Made by a program: the position numbers and the translations under genes
Notes under the pieces: generated by a model
Database searches by the model: none
The model's input: only the letters and a program-made list of their open reading frames with translations
Told to the model about the DNA's origin: nothing
Shown here: positions 20,843 through 35,787 of the stretch, one piece after another
Layout: each line of letters begins with the position of its first letter
How positions within the stretch are numbered: the stretch's first letter is position 1
Assembly: GCF_932526225.1 (NCBI RefSeq)
Contig: NC_064041.1
Location: forward strand, 17,173,888 to 17,237,887
From: Nematostella vectensis
Lineage: Eukaryota; Cnidaria; Anthozoa; Actiniaria; Edwardsiidae
Length of the DNA: 64,000 bases
Direction: 5' to 3'

Positions 20843-21637
20843 CCACGCACAGCTCGCCGAGATTGTGGATGACAAAAATTAGAGGTCTATTTGGGCGTCT
20901 TGGGTCCCTTGGGGACTCGCCATGCGCACGGGCGCATCTCTTTTATTGTGTACATGACATCAAATTAGCGAAGAAAAAAGACGCTGTTTTGGTATCATGT
21001 GAAAATCATAAAATAAATAGAAATAAAGACGTAAGGGGGGAGAATATTGACATCTTCATATTAGAATATTGACAAAATCCGCAATTTTGTCTACGCTGAC
21101 TAAGTAGAGCTGTATTTAACTTTAAAGGGGCAGCAACATAGTACTGCGCATGTCTGGAGTCAGTGATTATTGTAGGCTTTTAAGTGTCAACAAACAGTTG
21201 AACTTTTTAAAAGCTGTGAATACCTTATTAAATAATATGCAATATTATATTGAAAACTATGTTAATTGACAGTTTGTGGTCATTTCTTTTGTTTTGTTTA
21301 AAGTCTCCCACATGTACCAAAAGCTCATAAGTCAGTATTAGAATTTCACTGAAGTTCATTGTGTCAGGGCTCTAGAGCTATTGCAAATATCTTAACCATG
21401 ACACTCCCCTTTTAAAGGAAAGTAAAAAAAATCAAAATTGTTGGTGGGGGTCTCTGTTGTGTTTGTTTTCTTTTTAGTTTTGTTCTATTATTATTATTAT
21501 TATTTTCTTTTTTAGAGGGGGAGGGGAATTCAGCTAAAAATAGCCAAGGGTCAATTCAAGCAACTAGTACAAAAGATGTTTTTTTGCAGTCCTTTATTCA
21601 ATATATTCAAGGTTATCATGCAATTCTGTTGTTTGAC

Positions 21638-21733
<96 letters not shown>

Positions 21734-22923
21734 TTCTTTTCATTACAAGTTCTATATGTGTAAGTGGTGACCATAGCTATGATTACTATTATTTAGAATA
21801 TGTTTTTACCTACTAACAGAAAACAACTTGACTGCAAAACACTTACTGTAGGGCACTCGATATTAGGCATTACTTTCATGTGGATGTAAGGTTGAAATGT
21901 CAAAACCTTCATTAACCCGTGAACTACGCTTTAGCGTATTACACTTTGTGGTGATCTGATTCTATTGTTCTTTTTTGTGTTTTACTAACTATTACCGTTT
22001 AACTATCACACTTTGTTTCACGGGTTAATGAAAACAACTCTAATTACTTACAGTAGTTCTTTTTAAATATTATCATTTACTTGTATAATTTAGATGAGCA
22101 TACATATTTCTTTATGGCTTTGTAGAGCTCATCTCGTTCCTCATAAATAACAAACAAAATGAAGTTTGTTCTTATTTTGGTGCAAAGGAATCTACAGTAG
22201 TTTTCTAATCAGATAATTGTTTTTCTTTTAACACTCAACTGTTATTTCAACAGCCTTACTTGAGTTTGCTTGTCTCAGAAATAGACCTTGCTTAATAAAC
22301 AAAGACATGTTACAAACTTATTTAATAATAGGTACCAACTGCAATATTTTATGAAGAGAGTGCACCTCTCTTCCCCCTGCTATTGTTGAAATTATGCTCA
22401 ATAAACTTTTACCTCTTCCCTCTCCACCAGTTAAGCATTCTATGTATGCTTCCCTGTACAAAATGCACCCCTTCAAATAGAACATTAAAGTTCACATACT
22501 TGTTTACTTCCTCAAACTCTTTGCTTTGTGTTTTTTGTTAACTTCCTAGGAACAAATTGAATACATATAATCAATAAATCTAGCAAGCTTATTTTGCAAA
22601 CTCACTTTTTTTTATTATTTTTGCGCAAAACCTATCAGGATTAAGGGGGTCCAGCACAAAGAAAAAAAAATACGAATTAAAAAAAAAAGCAAATTGGCCT
22701 GGGATCGAACCCGGCCTGAAGAACAAAACGGAAACCATACATACGGATTACCCAATCGATATGGCAGCACAAGGCTTTTACGGAAGGCTGTAAAGAACCC
22801 GAAGGCCCCAAGCACCGATATTTCAGAGCGAATATGCTGTACAACGCTCTTCCAAGGTTATCCCAACCCGCGCATTAATGGTTAGGACAATAACCAGGAT
22901 CCCAGGCCTGTAATACGGTTACG
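20843..22923. repeat. 2-kb unit U5, longest
   Basis: 2,081 bp because of an 88-bp (TA)n at 21641-21728. Shares ACAAAAATTAGAGG with U7. TTAA-flanked element 21916-22024; tRNA-like block 22689-22764. Confidence 0.96.
21641..21728. repeat. (TA)44 expansion in U5
   Basis: The longest pure TA tract in the window, 88 bp without interruption. It accounts for most of U5's extra length. Such tracts can extrude cruciforms and are error-prone in assembly. Confidence 0.95.
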
Positions 22924-24909
22924 CCACGCACAGATCGCCGAGATTGTGGATGACAAAAAATAGAGGTCTATTTGGGCGTCTTGGGTCTATTGGGGACTCG
23001 CCATGCGCACGGGCGCATCTCTTTTATTGTGTACATGACATCAAATTAGCGAAGAAAAAAGACGCTGTTTTGGTATCATGTGAAAAGCATAAAATAAATA
23101 GAAATAAAGACGTAAGGGGGGAGAATATTGACATATTCATATTAGAATATTGACAAAATCCGCAATATTGTCTACGCTGACTAAGTAAAGCCATATTTTA
23201 CTTTAAAGGGGCAGCAGCACAGTACTGCGCATGTCTGGAGTCAGTGTTAATTGTAGGCTTTTAAGTGTCTACAAACAGTTGAACTTTTTAAAAGCTGTCA
23301 ATACCTTATTAAATAATATGCAATATTATATTGAAAACTATGTTAATGGACAGTTTGTGGTCATTTTTTGTTTTGTTTAAAGTCTCCCACATGTACCAAA
23401 AGCTCATAAGTCAGTATTAGAATTTCACTGAAGGTCATTGTGTCAGGGCTCTAGAGCTATTGCAAATCTCTTAAACATGACACTCCCCCTTTAAAGGAAA
23501 GTAAAAAAAAATCAAAATTGTTGGTGGGGGTCTCTGCTGTGTTTGTTTTCTTTTTTGTTTTGTTCTATTATTATTATTATTTTCTTTTATAGAGGGGGAG
23601 GGGAATTCAGCTAAAAATAGCCAAGGGTCAATTCAAGCAACTAGTACAAAAGATGTTTTTTTGCAGTCCTTTATTCAATATATTCAAGGTTATCATGCAA
23701 TTCTGTTGTTTGACTGCATATATATATTTTTTCTCTCTTTTCATTACAAGTTCTATATGTGTAAGTGGTGAACATAGCTATCATTACTATTATTTAGAAT
23801 AATTTTTTACCTACTAACAGAAAACAACTTGACTGCAAAACACTTACTGTAGGGCACTCGATATTAGGCATTACTTTCATGTGGATGTCAGGTTGAAATG
23901 TCAAAACCTTCATTAACCCGTGAACTACGCTTTAGCGTATTACACTTTGTTGTGATCTGATTCTATTGTTCTTTTTTGTGTTTTACTAACTATTACCGTT
24001 TAACTATCACACTTTGTTTCACGGGTTAATGAAAACCACTCTAATTACTTACAGTAATTCTTTTTTAATATTATTATTTACTTGTATAATTTAGATGAGC
24101 AATACATATTTCTTCTTGGCCTTGTAGAGCTCATCTCGTTCCTCATAAATAACAAACAAAATGAAGTTTGTTCTTATTTGGTGCAAAGGAATCTACATTA
24201 GTTTTCTAATCAGATAATTGTTTTTTTTTAACACTCACCTGTTATTTCAACAGCTCTAGCTTGTCTCAGAAATAGACCTTGCTTAATAAACAAAGACATG
24301 TTACAAACTTATTTAATAATAGGTAACAACTGCAATATTGTATGAAGAGAGTGCCCCTCCTTTCCCCCTGCTATTGTTGAAATTATGCTCAATAAACTGT
24401 TACCTCTCCCCTCTCCACCAGTTAAGCATTCTATGTATGCTTCCCTGTACAAAATGCGCCCCTTCAAATAGAACATTAAAGTTCCCATACTTGTTTACTT
24501 CCTCAAACGCTTTGCTTTGTGTTTTTTTGTTAACTTCCTAGGAACAAATTGAATACATATAATCAATACATCCAGCAAGCTTATTTTGCAAACTCACTTT
24601 TTTTATTATTTTTTGCGCAAAACCAATCAGGATTAGGGGGTCAAGCACAAAGAAAGAAAACGAATAAAAAAAAGGCGCATTGGCCTGGGATCGAACCCGG
24701 TCTGAAGAACAAAACGAAAACCATACATACGGATTACCCAATCGGTATGGCAGCACAAGGCTTTTACGGAAGGCTGTAAAGAACCCGAAGGCCCCAAGCA
24801 CCGATATTTCCGAGCGAATATGCTGTACAACACTCTTGCAAGGTTATCCCAACCCGCGCATTAATGGGGAGGACAATAACCAGGATCCCAGACCTGTAAT
24901 ACGGTTACG
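22924..24909. repeat. 2-kb unit U6
   Basis: 1,986 bp; second copy of U4 at about +4,066 bp, with the same private deletion. TTAA-flanked element 23917-24025; tRNA-like block 24675-24750. Confidence 0.96.
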
Positions 24910-26914
24910 CCACGCACAGCTCGCCGAGATTGTGGATGACAAAAATTAGAGGTCTTTTTGGGCGTCTTGGGTCCCTTGGGGACTCGCCATGCGCACGGGC
25001 GCATCTCTTTTATTGTGTACATGACATCAAATTAGCGAAGAAAAAAGACGCTGTTTTGGTATCATGTGAAAATCATAAAATAAATAGAAATAAAGACGTA
25101 AGGGGGGAGAATATTGACATCTTCATATTAGAATATTGACAAAATCCGCAATTTTGTCTACGCTGACTAAGTAGAGCTGTATTTTACTTTAAAGGGGCAG
25201 CAACATAGTACTACGCATGTCTGGAGTCAGTGATTATTGTATGCTTTTAAGTGTCAACAAACAGTTGAACTTTTTAAAAGCTGTGAATACCTTATTAAAT
25301 AATGTGCAATATTATATTGAAAACTATGTTAATTGACAGTTTGTGGTCATTTCTTTTGTTTTGTTTAAAGTCTCCCACATGTACCAAAAGCTCATAAGTC
25401 AGTATTAGAATTTCACTGAAGTTCATTGTGTCAGGGCTCTAGAGCTATTGCAAATATCTTAACCATGACACTCCCCTTTTAAAGGAAAGTAAAAAAAATC
25501 AAAATTGTTGGTGGGGGTCTCTGTTGTGTTTGTTTTCTTTTTAGTTTTGTTCTATTATTATTATTATTATTATTATTTTCTTTTTTAGAGGGGGAGGGGA
25601 ATTCAGCTAAAAATAGCCAAGGGTCAATTCAAGCAACTAGTACAAAAGATGTTTTTTTGCAGTCCTTTATTCAATATATTCAAGGTTATCATGCAATTCT
25701 GTTGTTTGACTGCATATATATATTTTTTCTTTCTTTTCATTACAAGTTCTATATGTGTAAGTGGTGACCATAGCTATGATTACTATTATTTAGAATATTT
25801 TTTTACCTACTAACAGAAAACAACTTGACTGCAAAACACTTACTGTAGGGCACTTGATATTAGGCATTACTTTCATGTGGATGTAAGGTTGAAATGTCAA
25901 AACCTTCATTAACCCGTGAACTACGCTTTAGCGTACTACACTTTGTGGTGATCTGATTCTATTGTACTTTTTTGTGTTTTACTAACTATTACCGTTTAAC
26001 TATCACACTTTGTTTCACGGGTTAATGAAAACCACTCTAGATACTTACAGTAGTTCTTTTTTAATATTATTATTTACTTGTATAATTTAGATGAGCAATA
26101 CATATTTCTTTATGGCTTTGTAGAGATCATCTCGTTCCTCATAAATAACAAACAAAATGAAGTTTGTTCTTATTTTGGTGCAAAGGAATCTACAGTAGTT
26201 TTCTAATCAGATAATTGTTTTTCTTTTAACACACACCTGTTATTTCAACAGCCTTACTTGAGTTTGCTTGTCTCAGAAATAGACCTTGCTTAATAAACAA
26301 AGACATGTTACAAACTTATTTAATAATAGGTAACAACTGCAATATTGTATGAAGGGTGTGCCCCTTTCTTCCCCCTGCTATTGTTGAAATTATGCTCAAT
26401 AAACTTTTACCTCTTCCCTCTCCACCAGTTAAGCAGTCTATGTATGCTTCCCTGTACAAAATGCACCCCTTCAAATAGAACATTAAAGTTCACATACTTG
26501 TTTACTTCCTCAAACTCTTTGCTTTGTGTTTTTTGTTAACTTCCCAGGAACAAATTGAATACATATAATCAATAAATCTAGCAAGCATATTTTGCAAACT
26601 CACTTTTTTTATTATTTTTGCGCAAAACCAATCAGGATTAGGGGGGTCAAGCACAAAGAAAGAAAACGAATAAAAAAAGGCGCATTGGCCTGGGATCGAA
26701 CCCGGTCTGAAGAACAAAACGGAAACCATACATACGGATTACCCAATCGGTATGGCAGCACAAGGCTTTTACGGAAGGCTGTAAAGAACCCGAAGGCCCC
26801 AAGCACCGATATTTCCGAGCGAATATGCTGTACAACCCTCTTGCAAGGTTATCCCAACCCGCGCATTAATGGGGAGGACAATAACCAGGATCCCAGGCCT
26901 GTAATACGGTTACG
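24910..26914. repeat. 2-kb unit U7
   Basis: 2,005 bp; head copies U5. Its tail shares AAGCAGTCTATG with U8. TTAA-flanked element 25913-26021; tRNA-like block 26680-26755. Confidence 0.96.
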
Positions 26915-28920
26915 CCACGCACAGCTCGCCGAGATTGTGGATGACAAAAAATAGAGGTCTATTTGGGCGTCTTGGGTCCCTTGGGGACTCGCCATGCGCA
27001 CGGGCGCATCTCTTTTATTGTGTACATGACATCAAATTAGCGAAGAAAAAAGACGCTGTTTTGGTATCATGTGAAAAGCATAAAATAAATAGAAATAAAG
27101 ACGTAAGGGGGGAGAATATTGACATCTTCATATTAGAATATTGACAAAATCCGCAATTTTGTCTACGCTGACTAAGTAAAGCTGTATTTTACTTTAAAGG
27201 GGCAGCAACATAATACTGCGCATGTCTGGAGTCAGTGATTATTGTAGGCTTTTAAGTGTCAACAAACAGTTGACCTTTTTAAAAGCTGTGAATACCTTAT
27301 TAAATAATATGCAATATTATATTGAAAACTATGTTAATTGACAGTTTGTGGTCATTTTTTTTGTTTTGTTTAAAGTCTCCCACATGTACAAAAAGCTCAT
27401 AAGTCAGTATTAGAATTTCACTGAAGTTCATTGTGTCAGGGCTCTAGAGCTATTGCAAATCTCTTAAACATGACACTCCCCTTTTAAAGGAAAGTAAAAA
27501 AAATCAAAATTGTTGGTGGGGGTCTCTGTTGTGTTTGTTTTCTTTTTAGTTTTGTTCTATTATTATTATTATTTTATTTTTTAGAGGGGGAGGGGAATTC
27601 AGCTAAAAATAGCCAAGGGTAAATTCAAGCAACTAGTACAAAAGATGTTTTTTTTGCAGTCCTTTATTCAATATATTCAAGGTTATCATGCAATTCTGTT
27701 GTTTGACTGCATATATATATATATTTTTTTTTCTTTCTTTTCATTACAAGTTCTATATGTGTAAGTGGTGACCATAGCTATGATTACTATTATTTAGAAT
27801 ATTTTTTACCTACTAACAGAAAACAACTTGACTGCAAAACACTTACTGTAGGGCACTCGATATTAGGCATTACTTTCATGTGGATGTAAGGTTGAAATGT
27901 CAAAACCTTCATTAACCCGTGAACTACGCTTTAGCGTATTACACTTTGTGGTGATCTGATTCTATTGTACTTTTTTGTGTTTTACTAACTATTACCGTTT
28001 AACTATCACACTTTGTTTCACGGGTTAATGAAAACCACTCTAGATACTTACAGTAGTTCTTTTTTAATATTATTATTTACTTGTATAATTTAGATGAGCA
28101 ATACATATTTCTTTATGGCTTTGTAGAGCTCATCTCGTTCCTCATAAATAACAAACAAAATGAAGTTTGTTCTTATTTTGGTGCAAAGGAATCTACAGTA
28201 GTTTTCTAATCAGATAATTGTTTTTCTTTTAACACTCACCTGTTATTTCAACAGCCTTACTTGAGTTTGCTTGTCTCAGAAATAGACCTTGCTTAATAAA
28301 CAAAGACATGTTACAAACTGTTTTAATAATAGGTAACAACTGCAATATTGTATGAAGGGAGTGCCCCTCTCTTCCCCCTGCTATTGGTGAAATTATGCTC
28401 AATAAACTTTTACCTCTTCACTCTCCACCAGTTAAGCAGTCTATGTATGCTTCCCTGTACAAAATGCACCCCTTCAAATAGAACATTAAAGTTCACATAC
28501 TTGTTTACTTCCTCAAACTCTTTGCATTGTGTTTTTTGTTAACTTCCCAGGAACAAATTGAATACATATAATCAATAAATCTAGCAAGCTGATTTTGCAA
28601 ACTCACTTTTTTTTATTATTTTTGCTCAAAACCTATCAGGATTAAGGGGGTCCAGCATAAAGAAAAAAAAACGAACTAAAAAAAAGCCCATTGGCCTGGG
28701 ATCGAACCCGGTCTGAAGAACAAAACGGAAACCATACATACGGATTACCCAATCGGTATGGCAGCACAAGGCTTTTACGGAAGGCTGTAAAGAACCCGAA
28801 GGCCCCAAGCACCGATATTTCCGAGCGAATATGCTGTACAACACTCTTGCAAGGTTATCCCAACCCGCGCATTAATGGGGAGGACAATAACCAGGATCCC
28901 AGGCCTGTAATACGGTTACG
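26915..28920. repeat. 2-kb unit U8
   Basis: 2,006 bp. TTAA-flanked element 27916-28024; tRNA-like block 28686-28761. Confidence 0.96.
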
Positions 28921-30927
28921 CCACGCACAGCTCGCCGAGATTGTGGATGACAAAAAATAGAGGTCTATTTGGGCGTCTTGGGTCCCTTTGGGACTCGCCA
29001 TGCGCACTGGCGCATCTCTTTTATTGTGTACATGACATAAAATTAGCGAAGAAAAAAGACGCTGTTTTGGTATCATGTGAAAAGCATAAAATAAATAGAA
29101 ATAAAGACGTAAGGGGGGAGAATATTGACATCTTCATATTAGAATATTGACAAAATTCGCAATTTTGTCTACGCTGACTAAGTAAAGCTGTATTTTACTT
29201 TAAAGGGGCAGCAACATGATACTGCGCATGTCTGGATTCAGTGATTATTGTAGGCTTTAAAGTGTCAACAAACAGTTGACCTTTTTAAAAGCTGTGAATA
29301 CCTTATTAAATAATATGCAATATTATATTGAAAACTATGTTAATTGACAGTTTGTGGTCATTTTTTTTGTTTTGTTTAAAGTCTCCCACATGTACTAAAA
29401 GCTCATAAGTCAGTATTAGAATTTCACTGAAGTTCATTGTGTCAGGGCTCTAGAGCTATTGCAAATCTCTTAAACATGACACTCCCCTTTTAAAGGAAAG
29501 TAAAAAAAATCAAAATTGTTGGTGGGGGTCTCTGTTGTGTTTGTTTTCTTTTTAGTTTTGTTCTATTATTATAATTATTTTCTTTTTTAGAGGGGGAGGG
29601 GAATTCAGCTAAAAATAGCCAAGGGTCAATTCAAGCAACTAGTACAAAAGATGTTTTTTTTTGCAGTCCTTTATTCAATATATTCAAGGTTATCATGCAA
29701 TTCTGTTGTTTGACTGCATATATATATATATATATTTCTTTCTTTTCATTACAAGTTCTATATGTGTAAGTGGTGACCATAGCTATGATTACTATTATTT
29801 AGAATATTTTTTTACCTACTAACAGAAAACAACTTGACTGCAAAACACTTACTGTAGGGCACTCGATATTAGGCATTACTTTCATGTGGATGTAAGGTTG
29901 AAATGTCAAAACCTTCATTAACCCGTGAACTACGCTTTAGCGTATTACACTTTGTGGTGATCTGATTCTATTGTACTTTTTTGTGTTTTACTAACTATTA
30001 CCGTTTAACTATCACACTTTGTTTCACGGGTTAATGAAAACCACTCTAGATACTTACAGTAGTTCTTTTTCAATATTATTATTTACTTGTATAATTTAGA
30101 TGAGCAATACATATTTCTTTATGGCTTTGTAGAGCTCATCCCGTTCCTCATAAATAACAAACAAAATGAAGTTTGTTCTTATTTTGGTGCAAAGGAATCT
30201 ACAGTAGTTTTCTAATCAGATAATTGTTTTTCTTTTAACACTCACCTGTTATTTCAACAGCCTTACTTGAGTTTGCTTGTCTCAGAAATAGACCTTGCTT
30301 AATAAACAAAGACATGTTACAAACTTATTTAATAATAGGTAACAACTGCAATATTGTATGAAGAGAGTGCCCCTCTCTTCCCCCTGCTATTGTTTAAATT
30401 ATGCTCAATAAACTTTTACCTCTTCCCTCTCCACCAGTTAAGCATTCTATGTATGCTTCCCTGTACAAAATGCACCCCTTCAAATAGAACATTAAAGTTC
30501 ACATACTTGTTTACTTCCTCAAACTCTTTGCTTTGTGTTTTTTGTTAACTTCCTAGGAACAAATTGAATACATATAATCAATAAATCTAGCAAGCTTATT
30601 TTGCAAACTCACTTTTTTTATTATTTTTGCGCAAAACCTATCAGGATTAAGGGGGTCCAGCACAAAGAAACAAAAACGAACTAAAAAAAAAAGCCCATTG
30701 GCCTGGGATCGAACCCGGTCTGAAGAACAAAACGGAAACCATACATACGGATTACCCAATCGGTATGGCAGCACAAGGCTTTTACGGAAGGCTGTAAAGA
30801 ACCCGAAGGCCCCAAGCACCGATATTTCCGAGCGAATATGCTGTACAACACTCTTGCAAGGTTATCCCAACCCGCGCATTAATGGGGAGGACAATAACCA
30901 GGATACCAGGCCTGTAATACGGTTACG
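28921..30927. repeat. 2-kb unit U9
   Basis: 2,007 bp. The hairpin loop near 29000 is changed (GCGCACTGGCGC). TTAA-flanked element 29922-30030; tRNA-like block 30693-30768. Confidence 0.96.
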
Positions 30928-32937
30928 CCACGCACAGCTCGCCGAGATTGTGGATGACAAAAAATAGAGGTCTATTTGGGCGTCTTGGGTCCCTTGGGGA
31001 CTCGCCATGCGCACGGGCGCATCTCTTTTATTGTGTACATGACATCAAATTAGCGAAGAAAAAAGACGCTGTTTTGGTATCATATGAAAATCATAAAATA
31101 AATAGAAATAAAGACGTAAGGGGGGAGAATATTGACATCTTCATATTAGAATATTGACAAAATCCGCAATTTTGTCTACGCTGATTAAGTAAAGCTGTAT
31201 TTTACTTTAAAGGGGCAGCAACATAGTACTGCGCATGTCTGGAGTCAGTGATTATTGTAGGCTTTTAAGTGTCAACAAACAGTTGACCTTTTTAAAAGCT
31301 GTGAACACCTTATTAAATAATATGCAATATTATATTGAAAACTATGTTAATTGACAGATTGTGGTCATTTATTTTTTTTTTGTTTAAAGTCTCCCACATG
31401 TACCAAAAGCTCATAAGTCAGTATTAGAATTTCACTGAAGTTTATTGTGTCAGGGCTCTAGAGCTATTGCAAATCTCTTAACCATGACACTCCCCTTTTA
31501 AAGAAAAGTAAAAAAATTCAAAATTGTTGGTGGGGGTCTCTGTTGTAATTGTTTTCTTTTTAGTTTTGTTCTATTATTATTAGTATTATTTTATTTTTTA
31601 GAGGGGGAGGGGAATTCAGCTAAAAATAGCCAAGGGTCATTTCAAGCAACTAGTACAAAAGATGTTTTTTGCAGTCCTTTATTCAATATATTCAAGGTTA
31701 TCATGCAATTCTGTTGTTTGACTGCATATATATATATATTTTTTTTTTCTTTCTTTTCATTACAAGTTCTATATGTGTAAGTGGTGAAAATAGCTATGAT
31801 TACTATTATTTAGAATATTTTTTTACCTACTAACAGAAAACAACTTGACTGCAAAACACTTACTGTAGGGCACTCGATATTAGGCATTACTTTCATGTGG
31901 ATGTAAGGTTGAAAGGTCAAAACCTTCATTAACCCGTGAACTACGCTTTAGCGTATTACACTTTGTGGTGATCTGATTCTATTGTACTTTTTTGTGTTTT
32001 ACTAACTATTACCGTTTAACTATCACACTTTGTTTCACGGGTTAATGAAAACCACTCTAGATACTTACAGTAGTTCTTTTTTAATATTATTATTTACTTG
32101 TATAATTTAGATGAGCAATACATATTTCTTTATGGCTTTGTAGAGCTCATCTCGTTCCTCATAAATAACAAACAAAATGAAGTTTGTTCTTATTTTGGTG
32201 CAAAGGAATCTACAGTAGTTTTCTAATCAGATAATTGTTTTTCTTTTAACACTCACCTGTTATTTCAACAGCCTTACTTGAGTTTGCTTGTCTCAGAAAT
32301 AGACCTTGCTTAATAAACAAAGACATGTTACAAACTTATTTAATAATAGGTAACAACTGCAATATTGTATGAAGGGAGTGCCCCTCTCTTCCCCCTGCTA
32401 TTGTTGAAATTATGCTCAATAAACTTTTACCTCTTCCCTCTCCACCAGTTAAGCATTCTATGTATGCTTCCCTGTACAAAATGCACCCCTTCAAATAGAA
32501 CATTAAAGTTCACATACTTGTTTACTTCCTCAAACTCTTTGCTTTGTGTTTTTTGTTAACTTCCTAGGAACAAATTGAATACATATAATCAATAAATCTA
32601 GCAAGCTCATTTTGCAAACTCATTTTTTTTATTATTTTTGCGCAAAACCTATCAGGATTAAGGGGGTCCAGCACAAAGAAAAAAAAACGAACTAAAAAAA
32701 AAGCCCATTGGCCTGGGATCGAACCCGGTCTGAAGAACAAAACGGAAACCATACATACGGAGTACCCAATCGGTATGGCAGCACAAGGCTTTTACGGAAG
32801 GCTGTAAAGAACCCGAAGGCTCCAAGCACCGATATTTCCGAGCGAATATGCTGTACAACACTCTTGCAAGGTTATCCCAACCCGCGCATTAATGGGGAGG
32901 ACAATAACCAGGATCCCAGGCCTGTAATACGGTTACG
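30928..32937. repeat. 2-kb unit U10
   Basis: 2,010 bp. Its rear part shares GAAAGGTCAAAACC with U14 at +8,066 bp, marking the left side of the four-unit duplication. TTAA-flanked element 31933-32041; tRNA-like block 32703-32778. Confidence 0.96.
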
Positions 32938-34942
32938 CCACGCACAGCTCGCCGAGATTGTGGATGACAAAAAATAGAAGTCTATTTGGGCGTCTTGGGT
33001 CCCTTGGGGACTCGCCATGCGCACGAGCGAATCTCTTTTATTGTGTACATGACATCAAATTAGCGAAGAAAAAAGACGCTGTTTTGGTATCATGTGAAAA
33101 GCATAAAATAAATAGAAATAAAGACGTAAGGGGGGAGAATATTGACATCTTCATATTAGAATATTGACAAAATCCGCAATTTTGTCTACGCTGACTAAGT
33201 AAAGCTGTATTTTACTTTAAAGAAGCAGCAACATAGTACTGCGCATGTCTGGAGTCAGTGATTATTGTAGGCTTTTAAGTGTCTACAAACAGTTGAACTT
33301 TTTAAAAGCTGTCAATACCTTATTAAATAATATGCAATATTATATTGAAAACTATGTTAATTGACAGTTTGTGGTCATTTTTTTGTTTTGTTTAAAGTCT
33401 CCCACATGTACCAAAAGCTCATAAGTCAGTGTTAGAATTTCACTGAAGTTCATTGTGTCAGGGCTCTAGAGCTATTGCAAATCTCTTAACCATGACACTC
33501 CCCTTTTAAAGGAAAGTAAAAAAAATCAAAATTGTTGGTGGGGGTCTCTGTTGTGTTTGTTTTCTTTTTAGTTTTGTTCTATTATTATTAGTATTATTTT
33601 ATTTTTTAGAGGGGGAGGGGAATTCAGCTAAAAATAGCCAAGGGTCAATTCAAGCAACTAGTACAAAAGATGTTTTTTGCAGTCCTTTATTCAATATATT
33701 CAAGGTTATCATGCAATTCTGTTGTTTGACTGCATATATATATATTTTTTTTTCTTTCTTTCCATTACAGGTTCTATATGTGTAAGTGGTGACCATAGCT
33801 ATGATTACTATTATTTAGAATAATTTTTACCTACTAAAAGAAAACAACTTGACTGCAAAACACTTACTGTAGGGCACTCGATATTAGGCATTACTTTCAT
33901 GTGGATGTAAGGTTGAAATGTCAAAACCTTCATTAACCCGTGAACTACGCTTTAGCGTATTACACTTTGTTGTGATCTGATTCTATTGTTCTTTTTTTGT
34001 GTTTTACTAACTATTACCGTTTAACTATCACACTTTGTTTCACGGGTTAATGAAAACCACTCTAATTACTTACAGTAATTCTTTTTTAATATTATTATTT
34101 ACTTGTATAATTTAGATGAGCAATACATATTTCTTTATGGCTTTGTAGAGCTCATCTCGTTCCTCATAAATAACAAACAAAATGAAGTTTGTTCTTATTT
34201 GGTGAAAAGGAATCTACATTAGTTTTCTAATCAGATAATTGTTTTTTTTAACACTCACCTGTTATTTCAACAGCTCTTACTTGAGTTTGCTTGTCTCAGA
34301 AATAGACCTTGCTTAATAAACAAAGACATGTTACAAACTTATTTAATAATAGGTAACAACTGCAATATTGTATGAAGAGAGTGCCCCTCTCTTCCCCCTG
34401 CTATTGTTGAAATTATGCTCAATAAACTGTTACCTCTCCCCTCTCCACCAGTTAAGCATTCTATATATGCTTCCCTGTACAAAATGCGCCCCTTCAAATA
34501 GAACATTAAAGTTCACATACTTGTTTACTTCCTCAAACTCTTTGCTTTGTGTTTTTTGTTAACTTCCTAGGAACAAATTGAATACATATAATCAATAAAT
34601 CTAGCAAGCTTATTTTGCAAACTCACTTTTTTTTATTATTTCTGCGCAAAACCTATCAGGATTAAGGGGGTCCAGCACAAAGAAAAAAAAAACGAACTAA
34701 AAAAAAAGCCCATTGGCCTGGGATCGAACCCGGTCTGAAGAACAAAACGGAAACCATACATACGGATTACCCAATCGGTATGGCAGCACAAGGCTTTTAC
34801 GGAAGGCTGTAAAGAACCCGAAGGCCCCAAGCACCGATATTTCCGAGCGAATATGCTGTACAACACTCTTGCAAGGTTATCCCAACCCGCGCATTAATGG
34901 GGAGGACAATAACCAGGATCCCAGGCCTGTAATACGGTTACG
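32938..34942. repeat. 2-kb unit U11
   Basis: 2,005 bp. Diagnostic AAAGAAGCAGC, GCACGAGCGAATC and GTCAGTGTTAG, all shared with U15. TTAA-flanked element 33937-34046 is 110 bp because of one extra T; tRNA-like block 34708-34783. Confidence 0.96.
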
Positions 34943-35734
34943 CCACGCACAGCTCGCCGAGATTGTGGATGACAAAAAATAGAGGTCTATTTGGGCGTCT
35001 TGGGTCCCTTGGGGACTCGCCATGCGCACGGGCGCATCTCTTTTATAGTGTACATGTACAATTAGCGAAGAAAAAAGACGCTGTTTTGGTATCATGTGAA
35101 AAGCATAAAATAAATAGAAATAAAGGCGTAAGGGTGGAGAATATTGACATCTTCATATTAGAATATTGACAAAATCCGCAATTTTGACTACGCTGACTAA
35201 GTAAAGCTGTATTTTACTTTAAAGGGGCAGCAACATAGTACTGCGCATGTCTGGAGTCAGTGATTATTGTAGGCTTTTAAGTGTCAACAAACAGTTGAAC
35301 TTTTTAAAAGCTATGAATACCTTATTAAATAATATGCAATATTATATTGAAAACTTTGTTAATTGACAGTTTGTGGTCATTTTTTTTTGTTTTGTTTAAA
35401 GTCTCCCACATGTACCAAAAGCTCATAAGTCAGTATTAGAATTTCACTGAAGTTCATTGTGTCAGGGCTCTAGAGCTATTGCAAATCTCTTAACCATGAC
35501 ACTCCCCTTTTAAAGGAAAGTAAAAAAATAATCAAAATTGTTGGTGGGGGTCTCTGTTGTGTTTGTTTTCTTTTTAGTTTTGTTATATTATTAGTATTAT
35601 TTTCTTTTTTAGAGGGGGAGGGGAATTCAGCTAAAAATAGCCAAGGGTCAATTCAAGCAACTAGTACAAAAGTTGTTTTTTTGCAGTCCTTTTTTCAATA
35701 TATTCAAGGTTATCATGCAATTCTGTTGTTTGAC

Positions 35735-35787
<53 letters not shown>

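Larger units (their letters stand above)
12822..24909. repeat. ~4.0-kb dimer higher-order repeat, units U1-U6
   Basis: Alternate units share private variants: U1 and U3 (AATAATGACGTAAG); the tails of U1, U3 and U5 (GCAAATTGG); the heads of U2, U4 and U6 (GGGTCTATTGGGG); U4 and U6 (CAGCTCTAGCTTGTC). Offsets are 3,990-4,067 bp. Confidence 0.85.
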
